64,000 nt of DNA from Aotearoamyces nothofagi (Eukaryota > Ascomycota > Leotiomycetes > Leotiales > Tympanidaceae). A program made the position numbers and the translations under genes. Numbering within the stretch: position 1 is the first letter of the stretch; each line of letters begins with the position of its first letter. The notes under the pieces are model-generated. The model searched no databases and was not told where the DNA came from. It worked only from the letters and a program-made list of their open reading frames with translations. Shown piece after piece: positions 10,587-24,703 of the stretch. The DNA lies in NCBI GenBank assembly GCA_015345905.1, contig JADDTR010000017.1, positions 434,001 to 498,000 of the forward strand. Direction: 5' to 3'.

Positions 10587-13500
10587 TCAAATATCAGCGA
10601 TCCGAGGCTGGCGTGGATCCCAAAGTCTATTGCCGTTAACGTTAGTAAATAAACAAGTGCCATCTTGATCCAGAAACGTACCTTATAAGTTTGACATCTT
10701 TCATATGCTCTGCACCACCACCAATCGCGTTCGGCGTAATGATTATGAATTGTCGCCCTACAGATCGCCTTGCAGCCCCAATCTATGTTTGTTAGTAAGT
10801 GCTCGTTCTCGAGCTGGCAGTGAACTGGATGGCTTACAATCATGCTGGTGCTCACGTCACGATTAACGTTGTCCATGAAAACATCAAACTCGTCCAAACA
10901 TCTCAGCGGGGCACCCATCGCCTCCCAAAGACTCAGTAGTAAACAGATACTAGAAAAAGACTTCTCTCCACCAGACAGCGTCTTTGTCGCACGACCTTTG
11001 GCACTCTTCTTTGTTTCATCTGGCTCAACCTCCAGCTCAAGAGCCTTCTTCTCATGATCGAGTTTCAGCTTTCCGCGGAAGCCACGTTCACTAAGTAGAT
11101 AGGTGAAGTTAATACGAGATTGCGCAGAGATATGACGCTGGAAGCGGCGCCACATAAGTAGTCGCCGTTGGAAAGCCTGCTTGAGGGCGTTCAAGAGGGT
11201 TTCTAGGCCCGCCATATGGTTTGCAGCAGTTTGATATGCCTTCTCAGTTTCCTCACAAGCAAGCAGAATTTCATTGTCGGTACCACCAAGCTTCTGATTG
11301 TACGTCCTCACGGCTTCTGTCAGCTTGGAGAGCTTGGCTTCTAAGCTCGCCGCGGTCTGGCCGGACTCAACCGGCACGCGGGAGCAGACTTTTGATGCCT
11401 GCTCTATGAAATCTGAAACACGCGCAGCTTGGCGATCACGTTTCTGCTCCGCTATAGCCTTTGCAGCCTTCATCTCCTCGACTACTTCGATTGCCCTATT
11501 TTTCTCCTGGAGCGCTATTTGACGTGCTTGTTGGTACCTCCTTGATTTTCCTTCTGCTTTCTTGGTCTTCGCGTCATGGTCTGCAATTATTTCCTTCACG
11601 GCATCTAGTGCACGCTTGAGGCCAGTTGAAATCGTGTTTTGCTTCTCTTTTGCTGCAACAGCTTCAATATAGCTACCCTCATGAATTGCAACCTCCTCCT
11701 CTGCTTCTTTCAAATCACCTCTTAGAGCCTCGAGACGACCGTCTTCCACATTGTGGCCATCCAGTTCTGCTTGCAACTTGTCAACATCTTCCTCTTCCCT
11801 CTGCAATTGGATCCTAAGGGCCTCATGGGCACGTTTGTGGTGTGTGACAGCACGCGAATGCTTCTCTACGATTTGCTGCAATTCTCGTTGCTGAGATTGA
11901 AGGATACCCAATTCCTGTCGAAGCTGGTGTAACGTCTCCCTGGAATATGCGATTCGGCTCTCAAGGTCCGTCTTCATTCTAGGCTTTCGCCCAGTGGCCT
12001 GAATCGGGGCACTACGTGGCTCTAATGTGCCTGCCATAAAAGCCAACATAATTCCCCATCCTCTTCTACTATCGTGTAAACAGAAACATTGCTTCACGTT
12101 TCGGGGCTTTCCTCCCTCGTACATGACTCTCATTGCGGCTCTTCGCTCTTCAATCAGAATCGTCTGCTCGATACCCTGATTGATAATCAATTGACGTTTC
12201 ACCAGGTCATTATCAATCCCCAGGACTCTTAGCACAGTTTCATATTGTTCATCGGGTTCGTGACCCCTAGTATCAATGGGTTGGTGGTTCCCAATAACCA
12301 CAGGGCAGTTGTCGAGACCTAGTTGCCGCATCATTCCAGATAACCGTTGCTGATCAGGTTTACTTGTGACAATGAAGCCACTCAACATGTTACCAATTGA
12401 CTTCTCAAGTACGTTGGACCATATTGGTTTCAGCAACTTGATGTGGAGACCCATGGGGCCAACAGGCCTTTCTCTGAAGCCAGCATCATCGCGAATCATA
12501 TTCAGGAGTCTGGACACCTTAGGATCGAATCCTGCCATAGTTTGCCCAACGTCACGGTTCATCATCTGCAGCTCGTTCTCGCATGCTGCAACATCCTTTC
12601 TTTTCAAGTCGACAGGCGCTTTCGACTGTTCGTACTTATCCCTAGCAACTTCTAGTTGTTGTGCTAGGCGGGGCCCTTCGACTACACTTTCTTCAAGATC
12701 TGCCTTGGCCTTCTTGGCTTTTTCTTCCGCTACGATAAGCTGGGCCAACCATTCGGCATGAGCACCTCCGTTCGCGTTGTTAATCCTCATATTTTCCGCC
12801 TCAACGTCTTTCCTAATCGCCTGGATCTTCTTTTTTGCTGCATTTAGATGGTCGCGAATTTTTCGATGCTCAAGATGGGTGTTTTGGACCTCCTGAGTTG
12901 CTCTGTCGAATTCTCCTTTGGCGTTTGATTCCTCCCCTTTAAGCGGCAGGAGATCGTTATTAAGCTGCTCTACAGCTTCTTCTGCACGCTGTGCGGCAAG
13001 GTTTGCTTGCTGATATGTTTGGTCTTTTGATTCAACATCCCTTTGAGCCTGATCAATCCCATACTGGCCTCCATCCACTAGTGTTTCCCGCTCCTGTAGT
13101 TTCCGCTCCTCCTCTTCAACCTGTGCCCATGCCGATTGGTTCCCATATCGCCGAATAGCATCTCTCATTGACTTATGCTCAATCACGACTTTTGCCTTCC
13201 CTTTTGCTAAATCTGCCTTCCTTCTCAGCGACTTGATCTGATCTTTGGTAACATCAAGCTTTGCCTCCATAGAATCAGACGTTTCAGCGACGAGCCGGTA
13301 ATCATTATCAAGCTGTTCAAGCTGCACACCTTTGACGAAAAACTTGTATTTCTGCTGTGGTGTAGCAGTATTCAAGAATTGTCGAGCAGCGTCCTGGGTA
13401 AGGACATTCATAGGATTCTCAATCTGCATCTGAAAGTATTCAATCACCTCATCAACATCGGCCTTCTTGCTAGAAACAAGACGGCCCATTGCATTCTTCA

Positions 13501-14251
13501 GCTTGAATCCACTTGCACCCATTTTAGAGAAAGTGCGCTCAACAATGATAGAGTCTCCATAGACATCATGTTGATATGCGTCCGGGCCTTGATTTTTTAG
13601 TCGTATAACCAAACTAGCTTGATCTCGTCCCTCCTTGATGAAACTTTTCAAGCTTCCTCCACGGTTAGTCGTACTCGCCTTGCCTCCTAAACATAGTGTT
13701 ATGGCAGTTAAGACAGCACTTTTTCCGCTTCCATTGTGGCCAATGATGAAATTGATCAAGGGGCCCAAGGTCACATGCAGTTTTTCATGGCACATGAAGT
13801 TAACCATAGTGACGCTTTCAATAATTCCATTATCTGCCGCATGATTCTCCCCAATAAGTTCTTTCCTTGCTAGGAGGCGTTGTGTAGCACGCTCGTCGTC
13901 GCGGTCCACGTTTTCAAGGTGGGCAAATCCAGCATCTCTATCAATGTCGTATTGGCTTGCGGCTGGAGGAAAATTCTGGGTGACTGTCGGAGCGGAAGTT
14001 TCGTCTGTTTCTGAGGGAGAGGAATATCGATCTTCGTGATGGTGTTGTTGCTTCGAAGCACTTTGAGAAGGACCAGACAGGCGGGCTTTCTTCCGCTGAT
14101 ACAAGACAGTTTAGGTTTTGTTCACAATAAAACAACATAAAAAATTGTACTCCCAACTTACTGCATCCCGATGCAAGCCAGAGCTCGCAGTATCTATTGC
14201 TATAATCTCGTCGTTGTCCACAATGATTCTCGCGCGTTTGATGGGAGCCAT
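10587..14251 (-). CDS. SMC6: SMC6, ATPase of the SMC5/6 complex
   Basis: Four exons: 14162-14251, 10838-14095, 10682-10782 and 10587-10626, giving 1162 residues. An N-terminal ABC half-domain carries the Walker A motif GHNGSGKSA at about residues 149-157. Long coiled coils rich in Glu/Lys/Gln follow, then a hinge in the middle (about 480-680) and a second coiled coil. The C-terminal half carries the signature KTLSGGEKSF, Walker B RCLDEFDVFMD and IIITPNAIGG. The last two short exons complete the ATPase and end in DPRQPRIADI. SMC6 pairs with SMC5 and Nse subunits in the nucleus for DNA repair, replication-fork stability and sister-chromatid resolution. The gene converges on COQ9. Confidence 0.95.
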
Positions 14252-14803
14252 CCTGATATCGACAGACCTAGCAAGATAATTGTCTCAGAAGATTCGGGTT
14301 TTCGGAGTCTTCACAAAAGTAGTAATTCTTGGATATCACGCACACACTCAAAGTGCGGCAGAGTTCCTGGCTGTCATCACCAAAAGCTCATACAAGTCAA
14401 GTAGTTTAGGAGTACGCGAAGGCGACGCGCTGTCACTTTGACGCTAGGCCTAAGGCGGGCATACCATTAATCTTTCCCTTGAAATGCATGCTTTCTAGCG
14501 GGCGTTCCAGCCTATACAGTGCTGCTGACCATTAATGGTTTCATAATAAAGTATGCAAGCATATATATAACAGAAGGAATCTTTAGAAGGTCTTGATATT
14601 TAGTGTAGCTTAGCTAGGCCTAAAGGATATCTAATTATACTATAGATATCATTTTTTCGTGGTCGAGCAGAGCTTAATACTTCCCACATAGTGAACTACT
14701 AAGTTTTCACGGGGTCATATTGATGTTTCTCGCTGAAATAAATGCTTTCTGTCTTGGGGGGAAATAAACGGTCTATGCAGGACATTCCATTCATCCCCTA
14801 TAT
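14252..14803. other. Intergenic, 0.55 kb
   Basis: AT-rich spacer between two minus-strand genes: the SMC6 promoter and the 3' UTR of cystathionine gamma-synthase. I see nothing else in it. Confidence 0.6.
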
Positions 14804-16757
14804 CTATATCTCAGCCTCTACACACTCCTCGGCCGCTTTCAAGGCATCACCAAATATCACCTTAAGAGCTTCCGTGCCTTCTAGGCCAACACTTATGCGC
14901 ACAAGATCAGGGTCAACACCAAAAGTTCGGGCCCAGTCCATCTCCAAGAAATGTGCTAAAACAACATACGGTGAGGTCATAGTAAAGTTTGTACCTAGAC
15001 TGGGACCCTTTGCTGTCTTGATACTATCAAAGAAGGCTACCGCATATGCCTTCTTATGAAATGTAACAGACAGTAGACCACCATATCCTCCATTCGGAGT
15101 CCGGCAAGCATCATAGTATTGACGCGAAGGTACACACTGGGGATAATAGACGTTCTTGACGAGAGGGTGTGCTGCAAGAATACCACAGATCGCCTCAGCG
15201 CTGTAGTTGATCCTCTCAATCCGAGAGATAAAGTCACGGCTATTGCGCTCCATAAACAGGACGTCCTCGGCCCAGTAATTGTCCTCATATTGCGTTGCAG
15301 CGATCTCCTTGAGTCTTTGGTAGTATTGGCTGTTCGGGTTCAAGATCGCGCTGCCCCCCATGACATTGCATTCACCAGTAAATACCTTGGTGAGACTACT
15401 GACAACAATGTCAACATATGGTAGGACATGAACGTTGATGAAGTTGCCGACAGTTTCGTCAATAACGACGCCAAAATCATAAGTATCAGCCAGCTTCCTA
15501 ATTCGTAGTAGATCCGGAGACTTTAGCAAAGGGTTACTAGGGAACTCGGAGAACAATGCTAGATATCTTTCACCACTCTGTAACCTTCTTTCAAGGTCGT
15601 CGAGATCTTCCGAAGACCCATTACCATAAAAGATGCAACCGGGTCCAAATTTTTGCAAGATCTTAAGAGTATCCACGTAAGGAAAGCCAAAACAAATACT
15701 TTTCAGTGATCCACGAGCTTGTAGCATTGTTTGATGCGCGTTGAATATTGCATTCATACCACATGGGTATAAATAAACATCCTCCTCAGAAAGTCCCGAC
15801 ACGCCCCGGGTACTAGTATCCATTTTAGCACTCAGAGGAGCTGTCAGGTCTACATCATCAGTCAGAGACCCAGCAATCCGACGTCGAATAGCTGACTTTG
15901 CATTGTCAAGAAAAGATAAGTCTAGATTCCTACCATATCTTTCCTCGACAAACAGTGAGCTCTCCTGATCTTCAGAGTTGCTGTCAACCTTGGATTGCTC
16001 AGGCAGACTAACAATCTTTGTACCGTTGCTATGTAGCATACCAGGTGATTTATCTATTGATGAGCCCCGTTGATATCGTTTTGGTCCCTTGCAGAGACGC
16101 TCATGCCCGTTGGTGATAGGTTTTAAAGGGTTTTCTTCGACCAATAGACCCTCATCGAAGAGCCCATGGCAAAACTCAGCTCTCCGGCTCGAAACGCCAT
16201 CTCCAGAATGTTGCCAATACTGTTTTGCAATGGGAAACTTTTCCTTGGGATAGAGCACCGCAGATATTGAAGGTGACGCCTTTTTCAGTGTTTCCGAGGT
16301 AGACTTGCTGGGATCTAGCACAAGATCGATCACTCGCACCTGTGACTCTTGCACGGAAGGATCCCTAGTAGCGATAAATACCGCACATCTCCTAGCTGTC
16401 CTACTTGAAGGAAACAGCATTGCCTGCTCTCCAGCGTAGCCATACTTCCTAACAATATCTTCGGCGAATGCGGCGATTTGCTTGTGGATGAAGAATCTGT
16501 GCCTCAAATTCAGCTGCGGGCAATATAATCAAAACACTGCAAAGTCTTACCTCGGATATCCAGTCTCCAGCTTGCTAATAACCCAATCTTGGCCCTCCTC
16601 ATAAGCTACATTAGCCTTCCATGTAGGCAATGACACGCTGACAGCCTGCGTTAATTGTCAGTCCTCGAGCAAATTAGTAGGAGAAAGTCGATATGGACTT
16701 AGCACTGACATGGGAAGTATGTGCCGGGATAGACTCTCCTATAATAGCTGTGGCCAT
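14804..16757 (-). CDS. STR2: Cystathionine gamma-synthase (PLP enzyme)
   Basis: Three exons: 16710-16757, 16551-16645 and 14804-16496, giving 611 residues. The C-terminal two thirds is a Cys/Met-metabolism PLP fold: [43 protein letters not shown] and the Schiff-base motif [12 protein letters not shown] with the lysine at about residue 418. The family makes cystathionine from an activated homoserine and cysteine in the cytosol, the forward step of transsulfuration. Fungal Str2/Met-7 enzymes share the long N-terminal half seen here, which is poorly conserved and here contains a Ser/Lys-rich insert (about 150-240). The start [20 protein letters not shown] spans a splice. It is head-to-head with UTP22 across 268 bases. 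Confidence 0.9.
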
Positions 16758-17025
16758 GATGGAGGCGTTGTTCTAAACAGCTTTGCTTTGCTTTGGCTTG
16801 CTTTTCAAATTCAACTCAATTTAAATTCCGACTTCGCTGGGCGTTACGGCTACGCTGATTGGCGATAAGATCAAAGGCCCAAGCACGGCAATAAGCTTTT
16901 GGGCTAGTTTATCTCCTCCGCTGTGCGCTTGGACCATCAAAAATTGCCAAATTTATTTATCTCATGCAATCAGGAATCTAAGAAAACAGTTGTCAGGAAC
17001 ACACCCCGAATGTAGCCACCACAAC

Positions 17026-20000
17026 ATGGTTCCTCAATTACCAAAACGGCGCAAGCTGGAACATGTTACAGAAACGGGTTCGCATAAGAATTTATCGGAA
17101 TCTGTCGAGGAGAATGACAACAAAACACATTCATCTGAGAATGAAGGCCACTCGGCCCTCAAGCCAGTCGTGCTGAAGAAGGGACTTGGATTGAGAAGGG
17201 CCAGAGATATCGATGAATCTGCTCCATATGCTGGAGATTTGTACAATTCAAGCTTATTCAAGCTTCAAGTGGACGAGATGTTAGCAGAGGTACGGCCCAA
17301 CTATGCAAAACGGTTTGGCCCTGTCGACAACGCTTTGCGGAGATTGAAGTCCTTGATCGAAGGCTTGGAGGACCGCGAACCACTTTCAGTAAGCTACAAT
17401 CGTGTGGAGTTGTGATTATTATTCTAATATATCAAATTAGGTAACAGAAGCGACAAAGCTGATCTATAAATCGCATAAGGTCGTCGTACCTTTCCCAGAG
17501 CCAAAGCCTGATAAGGATGCCGCGTATAAATTAGCATATGCACGACCTGCGGACATCAATGTTGTTGGTAGTTATACGCTCAAGACTATGAGCAAGGGTG
17601 AAAATGTATTGGCTGTAGATTTAGTAGTCACCATGCCAGCTTCGGTGCTGCAGGAGAAGGACTACCTCAACTACCGATATTTCTACAAGAGGGCTTACTA
17701 TCTTGCTTGCCTCGCTGCCGGTTTACAAGACGCAGAGGAAGACGGCTTTGGTTTCAGTTTTGAATATATGAACGGGAATACTCTCCAACCCATTCTGGTG
17801 GTCAAACCTGGTAAAAGTTTGTGCCTTGATAATTGCACAATTGACTCCTTTACTTACGATTTCTAGAAAGCCACGCGACGGAGTTTTCGAACTCAAATTG
17901 CAATATCAACATTATTCCTGCGGCTCCCGAGGGCTACTTTTCAGAGAACAAGTTGCACCCGGGTAAGAACGCAATCAGACCAAAATCAACATCTGACTGC
18001 GAGACCAAAATTCTAAGCCCGACCCCCTTCTATAATGCAACTCTTCAGGCCGATTGCCATTACTCAGGTTACCTTAAGTTAATTCATCATGCTTCAAACA
18101 AAGCCGATGGCTTTGCAGATGCTTGTATCCTAGGCCGCACGTGGCTCCATCAGCGTGGCTTTTCTAGTTCTCTTTCCAGGGGAGGATTCGGTCATTTCGA
18201 ATGGGCTGCCTTGACAGCTCTACTACTACATGGAGGGGGCCCAAAGGGCCGCAGTGTGCTCTCCCAAGGATACAGTAGCTATCAGCTTTTCAAGGCTGTG
18301 GTGCAGTACCTATCCGACAACGACCTTGTAACAAAACCCATCCTTTTCGAGGCGGAACGGATCGCTCTTCCGAAGTCTGATGTGCCAATGTTCTACGATG
18401 GCTCGCGAGGTCTTAATATCTTGTTCAAGATGTCGCCGTGGTCCTACAAATCACTGCATGAAGAGGCAAAGATTTCTCTATCAATGCTAAATGATGCAAC
18501 GTTTGATCAATTTGACGCCACGTTTATACTGAAAAAAGATCAACCCCTGCAGCAGTTCGATTGTCTTGCAAAGATAAATGGATCCCAAGGCTGTCTGCCT
18601 GTACCATCTGAGGATCATGAATCTCGCATTTGGGCAATAATGTCGAAGGTATATAATGTACTTAAGGAAGGTTTAACGGATAGGGTTAAAATCATTCGGA
18701 TCAAAACGCCAGAACCAGAACCTTGGTCCTTGAATTCTACCCCCCCTTTGGCATCACCTGAAATTATCGCAGGTTTTATATTCGATCCTGCAAATGTCAA
18801 TCGAGTCGTGGACCATGGCCCCCCAGCGGAGGATAAAAAGGATGCGTCAAAGTTCCGGAAGTTCTGGGGTGAAAAGGCTGAGCTACGTCGATTCAAAGAT
18901 GGAAGCATCCTTGAGAGTTTAGTATGGAGCAACGATTCGGACGGTGCTACCTTCCGTGAAATTGTCACTTATCTACTCAAACGTCACATTAGCCTAGATG
19001 CCAATAGTTTGACGTATGCCGGGGAAGGTTTCAGAAATCTCCTTCAAGCCACTGATATCAGTGCGAAATCCTTCAGTAATCTTAAGGAAGCTTTTGGCAC
19101 CTTTGAGAAAGACATAAGAGGCATGGAAAGCTTACCGCTGCAGCTTAAACAAATTTCTCCTATCAGTCCAAATTTACGATTCTCGTCATTGCAAATACCA
19201 ATTTTCAGCGCCAGAAAGCATCTACAAGATCCAGCCGAAGTTCTCATCCAATTCGAAGGCTCTGGTAGATGGCCAGATGATGTAGTCGCTATTCAACGCA
19301 CGAAAATTGCATTCTTACTGAAGATTGGCAGCATTTTAGAGGAGTCTGTTGAAGGAATTACAGCAAATCTCGGATTGGAGAATGTAGAGCACCCTCTACT
19401 CAATAGCGCCTTCCTCGATGTCATGTATCCTTCCGGCGCAACTTTCCGTCTTCGGATTCATAATGACCGAGAGGAAATTCTTTTGGATCGCCAAGTCAAA
19501 GACAAGGTCATCGATTCTCATATTAGAGAAGCAGCAGTCTCTGCAATGTCATTATATAAGCGCATGTTTGTCCAACTACCTCTTCACACACAGTCCGTGG
19601 CAACCCATTGCACTCGATTTCCGCTCTTGTCTCCAACTATGCGCTTAGTAAAAAAGTGGTTCGAATCGCACATGCTTTCAAGTCATATCAGAGATGAGCT
19701 TATAGAGCTTTTAGTCATCAGAATCTTCTTGCAGCCATATCCATGGCGAGTGCCATCGAGTGCTATGACTGGATTCTTAAGAACACTACTATTCATATCC
19801 AGGTGGGACTGGCGAACCACTCCACTGATCGTGGACTTTAGCGGCACAATGACCAGCAAAGACATTACTTCAATAAATACAAGATTAGAGGCATGGCGAA
19901 AGATTGACCCCGGAATGAATCGCACCGTATTGTTCGCTGCTTCGAATCACGATATGACTGGTACAGTATTTACTGATGGGATGCCATCAAAAGTGGTTGC

Positions 20001-20511
20001 AGCTCGCATGACTGCACTGGCACGGTCTGCGTGCAAATTGGTGAAAGATATGGAACTTGAAGTAGACCCAAAGTCTCTTTTTATGTCTTCCACAAACGAG
20101 TATGACTTTGTTGTGCATCTATCGCCAAAATTTAGAGGGTCTCTCAGGGGTACGAAAGATCCAAAGCCGACACAGTTTAAGAATCTGGAAGTACAGAATG
20201 ATGAAGACCTACTCACAGTAGGCTACACTCCTGTCAAATTATATATGGAAGAAATTGCTACGCTCTACACGACCAGCGTTGTCCTCTTCTATAATCCCAC
20301 CTTTAGCTCCGTCATTGCCGGTTTGTGGAACCCCCAGATGACAGCTCGGCCATTCAGGGTCAATATGGTTTATGGCACGAAGCCATCATCTAGTGGGCTG
20401 GTAGAAGGGACGGGAGGGGAAGGGTCTGTTGACATTGACAAGGAAGCAATATTATCGGAAATAGCACGATTGGGAGGTGACATGGTAGTTCGGATTGATG
20501 TACACCGATAA
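17026..20511 (+). CDS. UTP22: U3 snoRNP protein Utp22 (Nrap family)
   Basis: Three exons: 17026-17388, 17441-17810 and 17867-20511, giving 1125 residues. The start is the ATG at 17026; an upstream in-frame TTG is not needed. Conserved stretches include INVVGSYTLKTM, RYFYKRAYYLACLAAGL, FGHFEWAALTALLLHGGGPK, WGEKAELRRFKDGSILESL and YPWRVPSSAMTGFLRTL, all typical of the Nrap family (duplicated nucleotidyltransferase-like folds without catalysis). Utp22 with Rrp7 forms the UTP-C module of the 90S pre-ribosome in the nucleolus, acting in 18S rRNA processing. Length agrees with the yeast protein. Its start region is shared with cystathionine gamma-synthase, and it converges on POM152. Confidence 0.94.
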
Positions 20512-20763
20512 ATGATTCGCTGATTAGTCTTCTCTAGTTTTTAGTCTGTGAGCGAGTTATGCCTAGCATATGCCATGATTTATAGTACCAATAAGCACTT
20601 GAATAGAACATATAACACGTACTAAAATACAGATCACATAAAACTAGGAACCGTACGGATTGACTTCAATTACAGAATTTGTTATAGATTTTATTACACA
20701 AAAGCTTAAGTGCCAAACGCCGCGCTAGTATGCATATCAAGTCAACACATGTATCTTTCAAGC

Positions 20764-23700
20764 CTAAAGTTGAAGAAGTTTCTGTCCGGCCTTCGCTTCT
20801 ATTCTCTGTGTCGAAAATGCACAGAACTTATCCTTGATGGCAACAACCTCGTAAGTCCCTTCTTGAGAGGCCTGGACAATTTTGCTATGCTCATAAGAGA
20901 TATCATGTCTCGTCTCCAACACCTGAGACTTCTGTCCTTTCCGGGCGTTGGTACTCCTCGTGTAGGTAAACTCGAATGGTGGCGTTCCCCAAAACTCGAA
21001 GAGAATCTGTGCCTCCCCGCCCTCATGGATGTCAACTGAGACTTGTCTACCTTTGCTAATCTTTACACTAGGCATCTCATGGATTGTCTTAGTGATAGCC
21101 ACCGGGGCCTTGCAATCACTAGCTTTGTCTGAAACAGCGGTAATCGTGAAATTACCTGGCTTTTCTGCGATGCGCCTGAAGTTTGTATTCGGAGACTTGG
21201 CTTTTCGCTGGACACCCCCAAAGGTGTAGTAGATGTCGAACGGTGGTGTTCCCGACAGAGTATATGAGATACGATCACCAACACAATAGTCTGTTTGCGA
21301 TTCAAGCGCGTATATTGTCGGAACATCAAATACCTGGACCTGGACGTGCGCAGCCCCATATTCAGTCTTCTGCTGGCATCCCCGCGAGTCTCGTACTTTA
21401 CGGACGCTGACTTGGTGAGTCCCAAGTGACAGCACTCGATGTGGTATGCGGAATTCGTACTGGTTGGTTTCCACATGTGGGATCTTTACTGTCTCAGGTC
21501 TGGAGCTGCTCTGGTGCTTGATGTCAAGTTCTAGGTAAAATGGAGGCACACCATGCAGAGTAATAGGTATCACCTCATCTCCGGCTTCTTCCTCCTTACA
21601 ATACTTGTAGGATTGACCTGGTTTCGTGAATTCCGCCGAGGGTCTTGGGTTTACCGTCTGCTGAATAACCACCGGCTCATACTTTCCTGGATCATGGTCA
21701 TAGACATTATCAGAGAGCTCAGAGAAGTCGTATGTGTGAAGTCCAGCCTTTGTCGTGTCCATAGGAATAGTCACAATACCCAAAGCCGCGTCGATGTCTT
21801 TATTACTGACAGATTGAGATCCACGCGGAGATTTGTGGCGCTGTTGATATTTCAGGTGATATGGTGGAGACCCTACATCATCAGTTAGATCAGTAGGACA
21901 AAAATATATTAAAATGTGACTTGCCAATGAGACTAATCTCCACAGCATCAACATCACCCTCGCAGACATCCTGTTTGGAGAATTTCTCGCCCTCCAGTAA
22001 GAGAGCCGCATTATCACCAAGCTTTATTTTGGGCCTTAGAATCCAATCGACTTCGAACGTGGAAGCTGCCGCGTCGACAGTACCAGGGCATCCTCTATCA
22101 AAGACTTCTATGAGCTGATAGACACCACGCTGGCCAATCTCTACATTGTCGTTATGGTCTCTCTTAACAGTTCGTATTACCTGGCCAGAAGATTCATTGA
22201 GGTTCCGATAGCTAATAGTCCATGGAGCATCGCCCTCTAATCGCAACGGCAAGCGAATATGCTTTCCTTCCAGTGTCATGGTCGTTCTTTTGCCCTCTAT
22301 CTGACCAAAAGAAGCCTTTGGTCGCTGGCGTCTAACATTAATCTTGATCTCGTCACTAAGAAAAATTTTGCAGCCAGTTTTGTCCTGCACACTCGCCAGT
22401 GCTAAGGAGTACTCCCCACCATGAACTAAAGGCTCCGTAGATATCTTAAACTTATTGCTCTCAATACCAGTAACCTTTTGCTTATTTCGCTTCCCATCAT
22501 GTACAAGCTCATATTCGAGCGTAAATGGGGACTCGCCTGATAGGTAAACATCTATCCCAACAGGCTCATCGATACAAGCTGGAATATCTCCGCGCGTTTC
22601 CGCGAGGAAGGCTGATGCAGGAGGCTTGACATCTTGTTCTAAGGTCAAAGCCTTGGAATTCAGTAAGTGGCCTTTATAGACATCGTCGTCTATCGTTTTA
22701 AAGCGATAGGTAAAATGGCCGGCGTTTCTGGGTTTTAACTCTAACTGGTATCTTGACCCATCAATCTGTACAGAATGTTGGGTAACCTTCTTATCCTGGA
22801 TAACTTCATACCTGACTACAAATGGTGGTGTGCCAGTGAGGTCCATATTCACCAGAATTCCAATCGAGTTGCCAGCGCATTTATCATAGATGTCTTCTGA
22901 TGTGATAAGAAGGTCGGGCTCAGGTGGGTTCAAAAGTAGACAGGAAGCTGGTTCCCGGATCTCGCCTTCGCAGAACTGATTAGAAATGCTTTTCAGGGTA
23001 TATAGACCTGCTCGATGAATCAGCGGCCTGGAACGCGGACTCTTGGCCACAAATTCCTCGACAATGGTCTCATTGCCATGGTCACCACTACTAGTAAGAC
23101 TCTGAATAGGTGAAAATAACCAGCTGACAGTATGTCCTGTATCATCTGGAGATTGAATGGAAGAGCCAAAACTGATAGGAAGTTCAGATGACTGTCCATT
23201 TGCGACTCGGAGAGGGTTCCGAGTGTCACATCCGTCAAGACGTGCCACAGGTCGCTCATGTACAGTGAACGCATGTTCTAGGTGTGTTCCCTTAGGGTAG
23301 ATATGTTCACCATCTTCGCCGCGCGCAGAGAAGTTGGCAATGTTACCAATGGCATCGTGGACTTCGTCGATAGAATATAACCATTTCCCACTAGGCGTCA
23401 TTGATTCATTCAGTCGAACCGCTACGGAACGTGACATGCCCCATGATATGTCTTCCTCGCCCCGAGACATCAGTGTAGATGCTGTAGATGATCCTAAAAG
23501 GGGGGAGCTCAGATTCTCAGGTTGAAGGCTTTGAAAGTGAAAACTTTTATCCTGTTTGTTGATCGTCCGACTGTAAACAATCTTCATGGGTGGGGTGCCC
23601 TCAACTTCGACTATCAGGTCAGACAGATCACCAATACACCTATCGGACGCTGATGGCTTGATCACTGCCTTTGGGCACATTACAACGAGGGTATCTGACA

Positions 23701-24703
23701 TCCGCCGTTGAACCTCCAGCTTGGACTTTTCAAGCACTTTCTGCAGCCTGTACAAACCTGGCTTCTTCGCAGCATACTCTAAGACAAGAGTTTCAGGGTC
23801 GGTTTTTATATTTCGTCTGTCAGCCTGTTTTCTTAGAGCTTGTAGCTCCTTAGATCCAATGACTATAGTTTCATTTGTATTTGTAACAAAATCGAGGCGA
23901 AGGAGTTCGATATGTACTGGGTGAGTCTGGTTCAGGAGGATTGGTAATCTCACGCTCGGTCTTTTTTGGTCGATACAGAAAGACAGACGATCGGGATTAA
24001 GTGTGACAGAACTAGTCTATGGTTAGCAGTATCTCTTTTGGGCGGGTTTTCGGACTGACCCTTCGGGCAAAACGTTGATGATTTGCTTGCCCATTATAAG
24101 AGAGGCATTATGTAGAATATTTGCGGGTTTGACTCGATTTTCTGATACGGATAATTCGCGATCATATAATGTCTTCACCAACGCTGCTAGCCCAGCTTCA
24201 ATTGGTATCTTATTGCATGTCAGTGAGGGAAGTTCAATAATTCCACAAGTATCTTGACTAACCGGTATTCGAAACATCAGCATACCATTGAGCAGAGCAT
24301 GTATCAAGAACATCCCGGTGATGACTGGATTTGACCATTCGAGCCAAGGTATTCGCATTCCTGGCAAGCCATACAAGAAGACACCATCTATAGCAACCCA
24401 TTTAATGAATAGCCAAAACGACTCTGCCTCGTCTTCTACAAGTTTTCCCCAGTCATAAAGGCGATATGCTAACAGCGCAATATACAATGCGAAGACATAG
24501 AAGCGCTGACTTGGCGCATCAAGTACTGTAAGAGGAATTAATGGCGCATCTGTTGTCGTCGTTTGTGCAGCAGTTTCTGGGACACGAGGCAGTGTCCTCC
24601 TAGACCCTTCTTCTCCAGGCGGTGTCCCATTTGTTGTTGGGGTCCTCTGGGCACTTCCAGGAGTTGAAGGGTACGAAGACCGCAGACGAGGAGTTTCGTT
24701 CAT
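20764..24703 (-). CDS. POM152: Nuclear pore membrane protein Pom152
   Basis: Three exons: 24060-24703, 21925-24011 and 20764-21872, giving 1279 residues. The N-terminus is Ser/Thr/Pro-rich and cytoplasmic-looking. Hydrophobic spans follow ([12 protein letters not shown], and two more before residue 145). The remainder is a luminal array of Ig-like repeats; I count eight strands with the pattern GxPPF or close variants (GTPPMKI, GTPPFVV, GESPFTL, GDAPWTI, GSPPYHL, GVPPFYL, GTPPFDI, GTPPFEF). Pom152 is a ring component of the nuclear pore in the perinuclear space. The second intron begins with GC: donor GCAAGT, acceptor TAG, giving SLIGSPPYHL. Divergent from the UCH gene. Confidence 0.94.

Noticed and set aside
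17957-17967. GGTAAGAAC in UTP22 as a splice donor
   Set aside because: The frame runs on through it with conserved coding sequence and no acceptor at a suitable distance restores phase.
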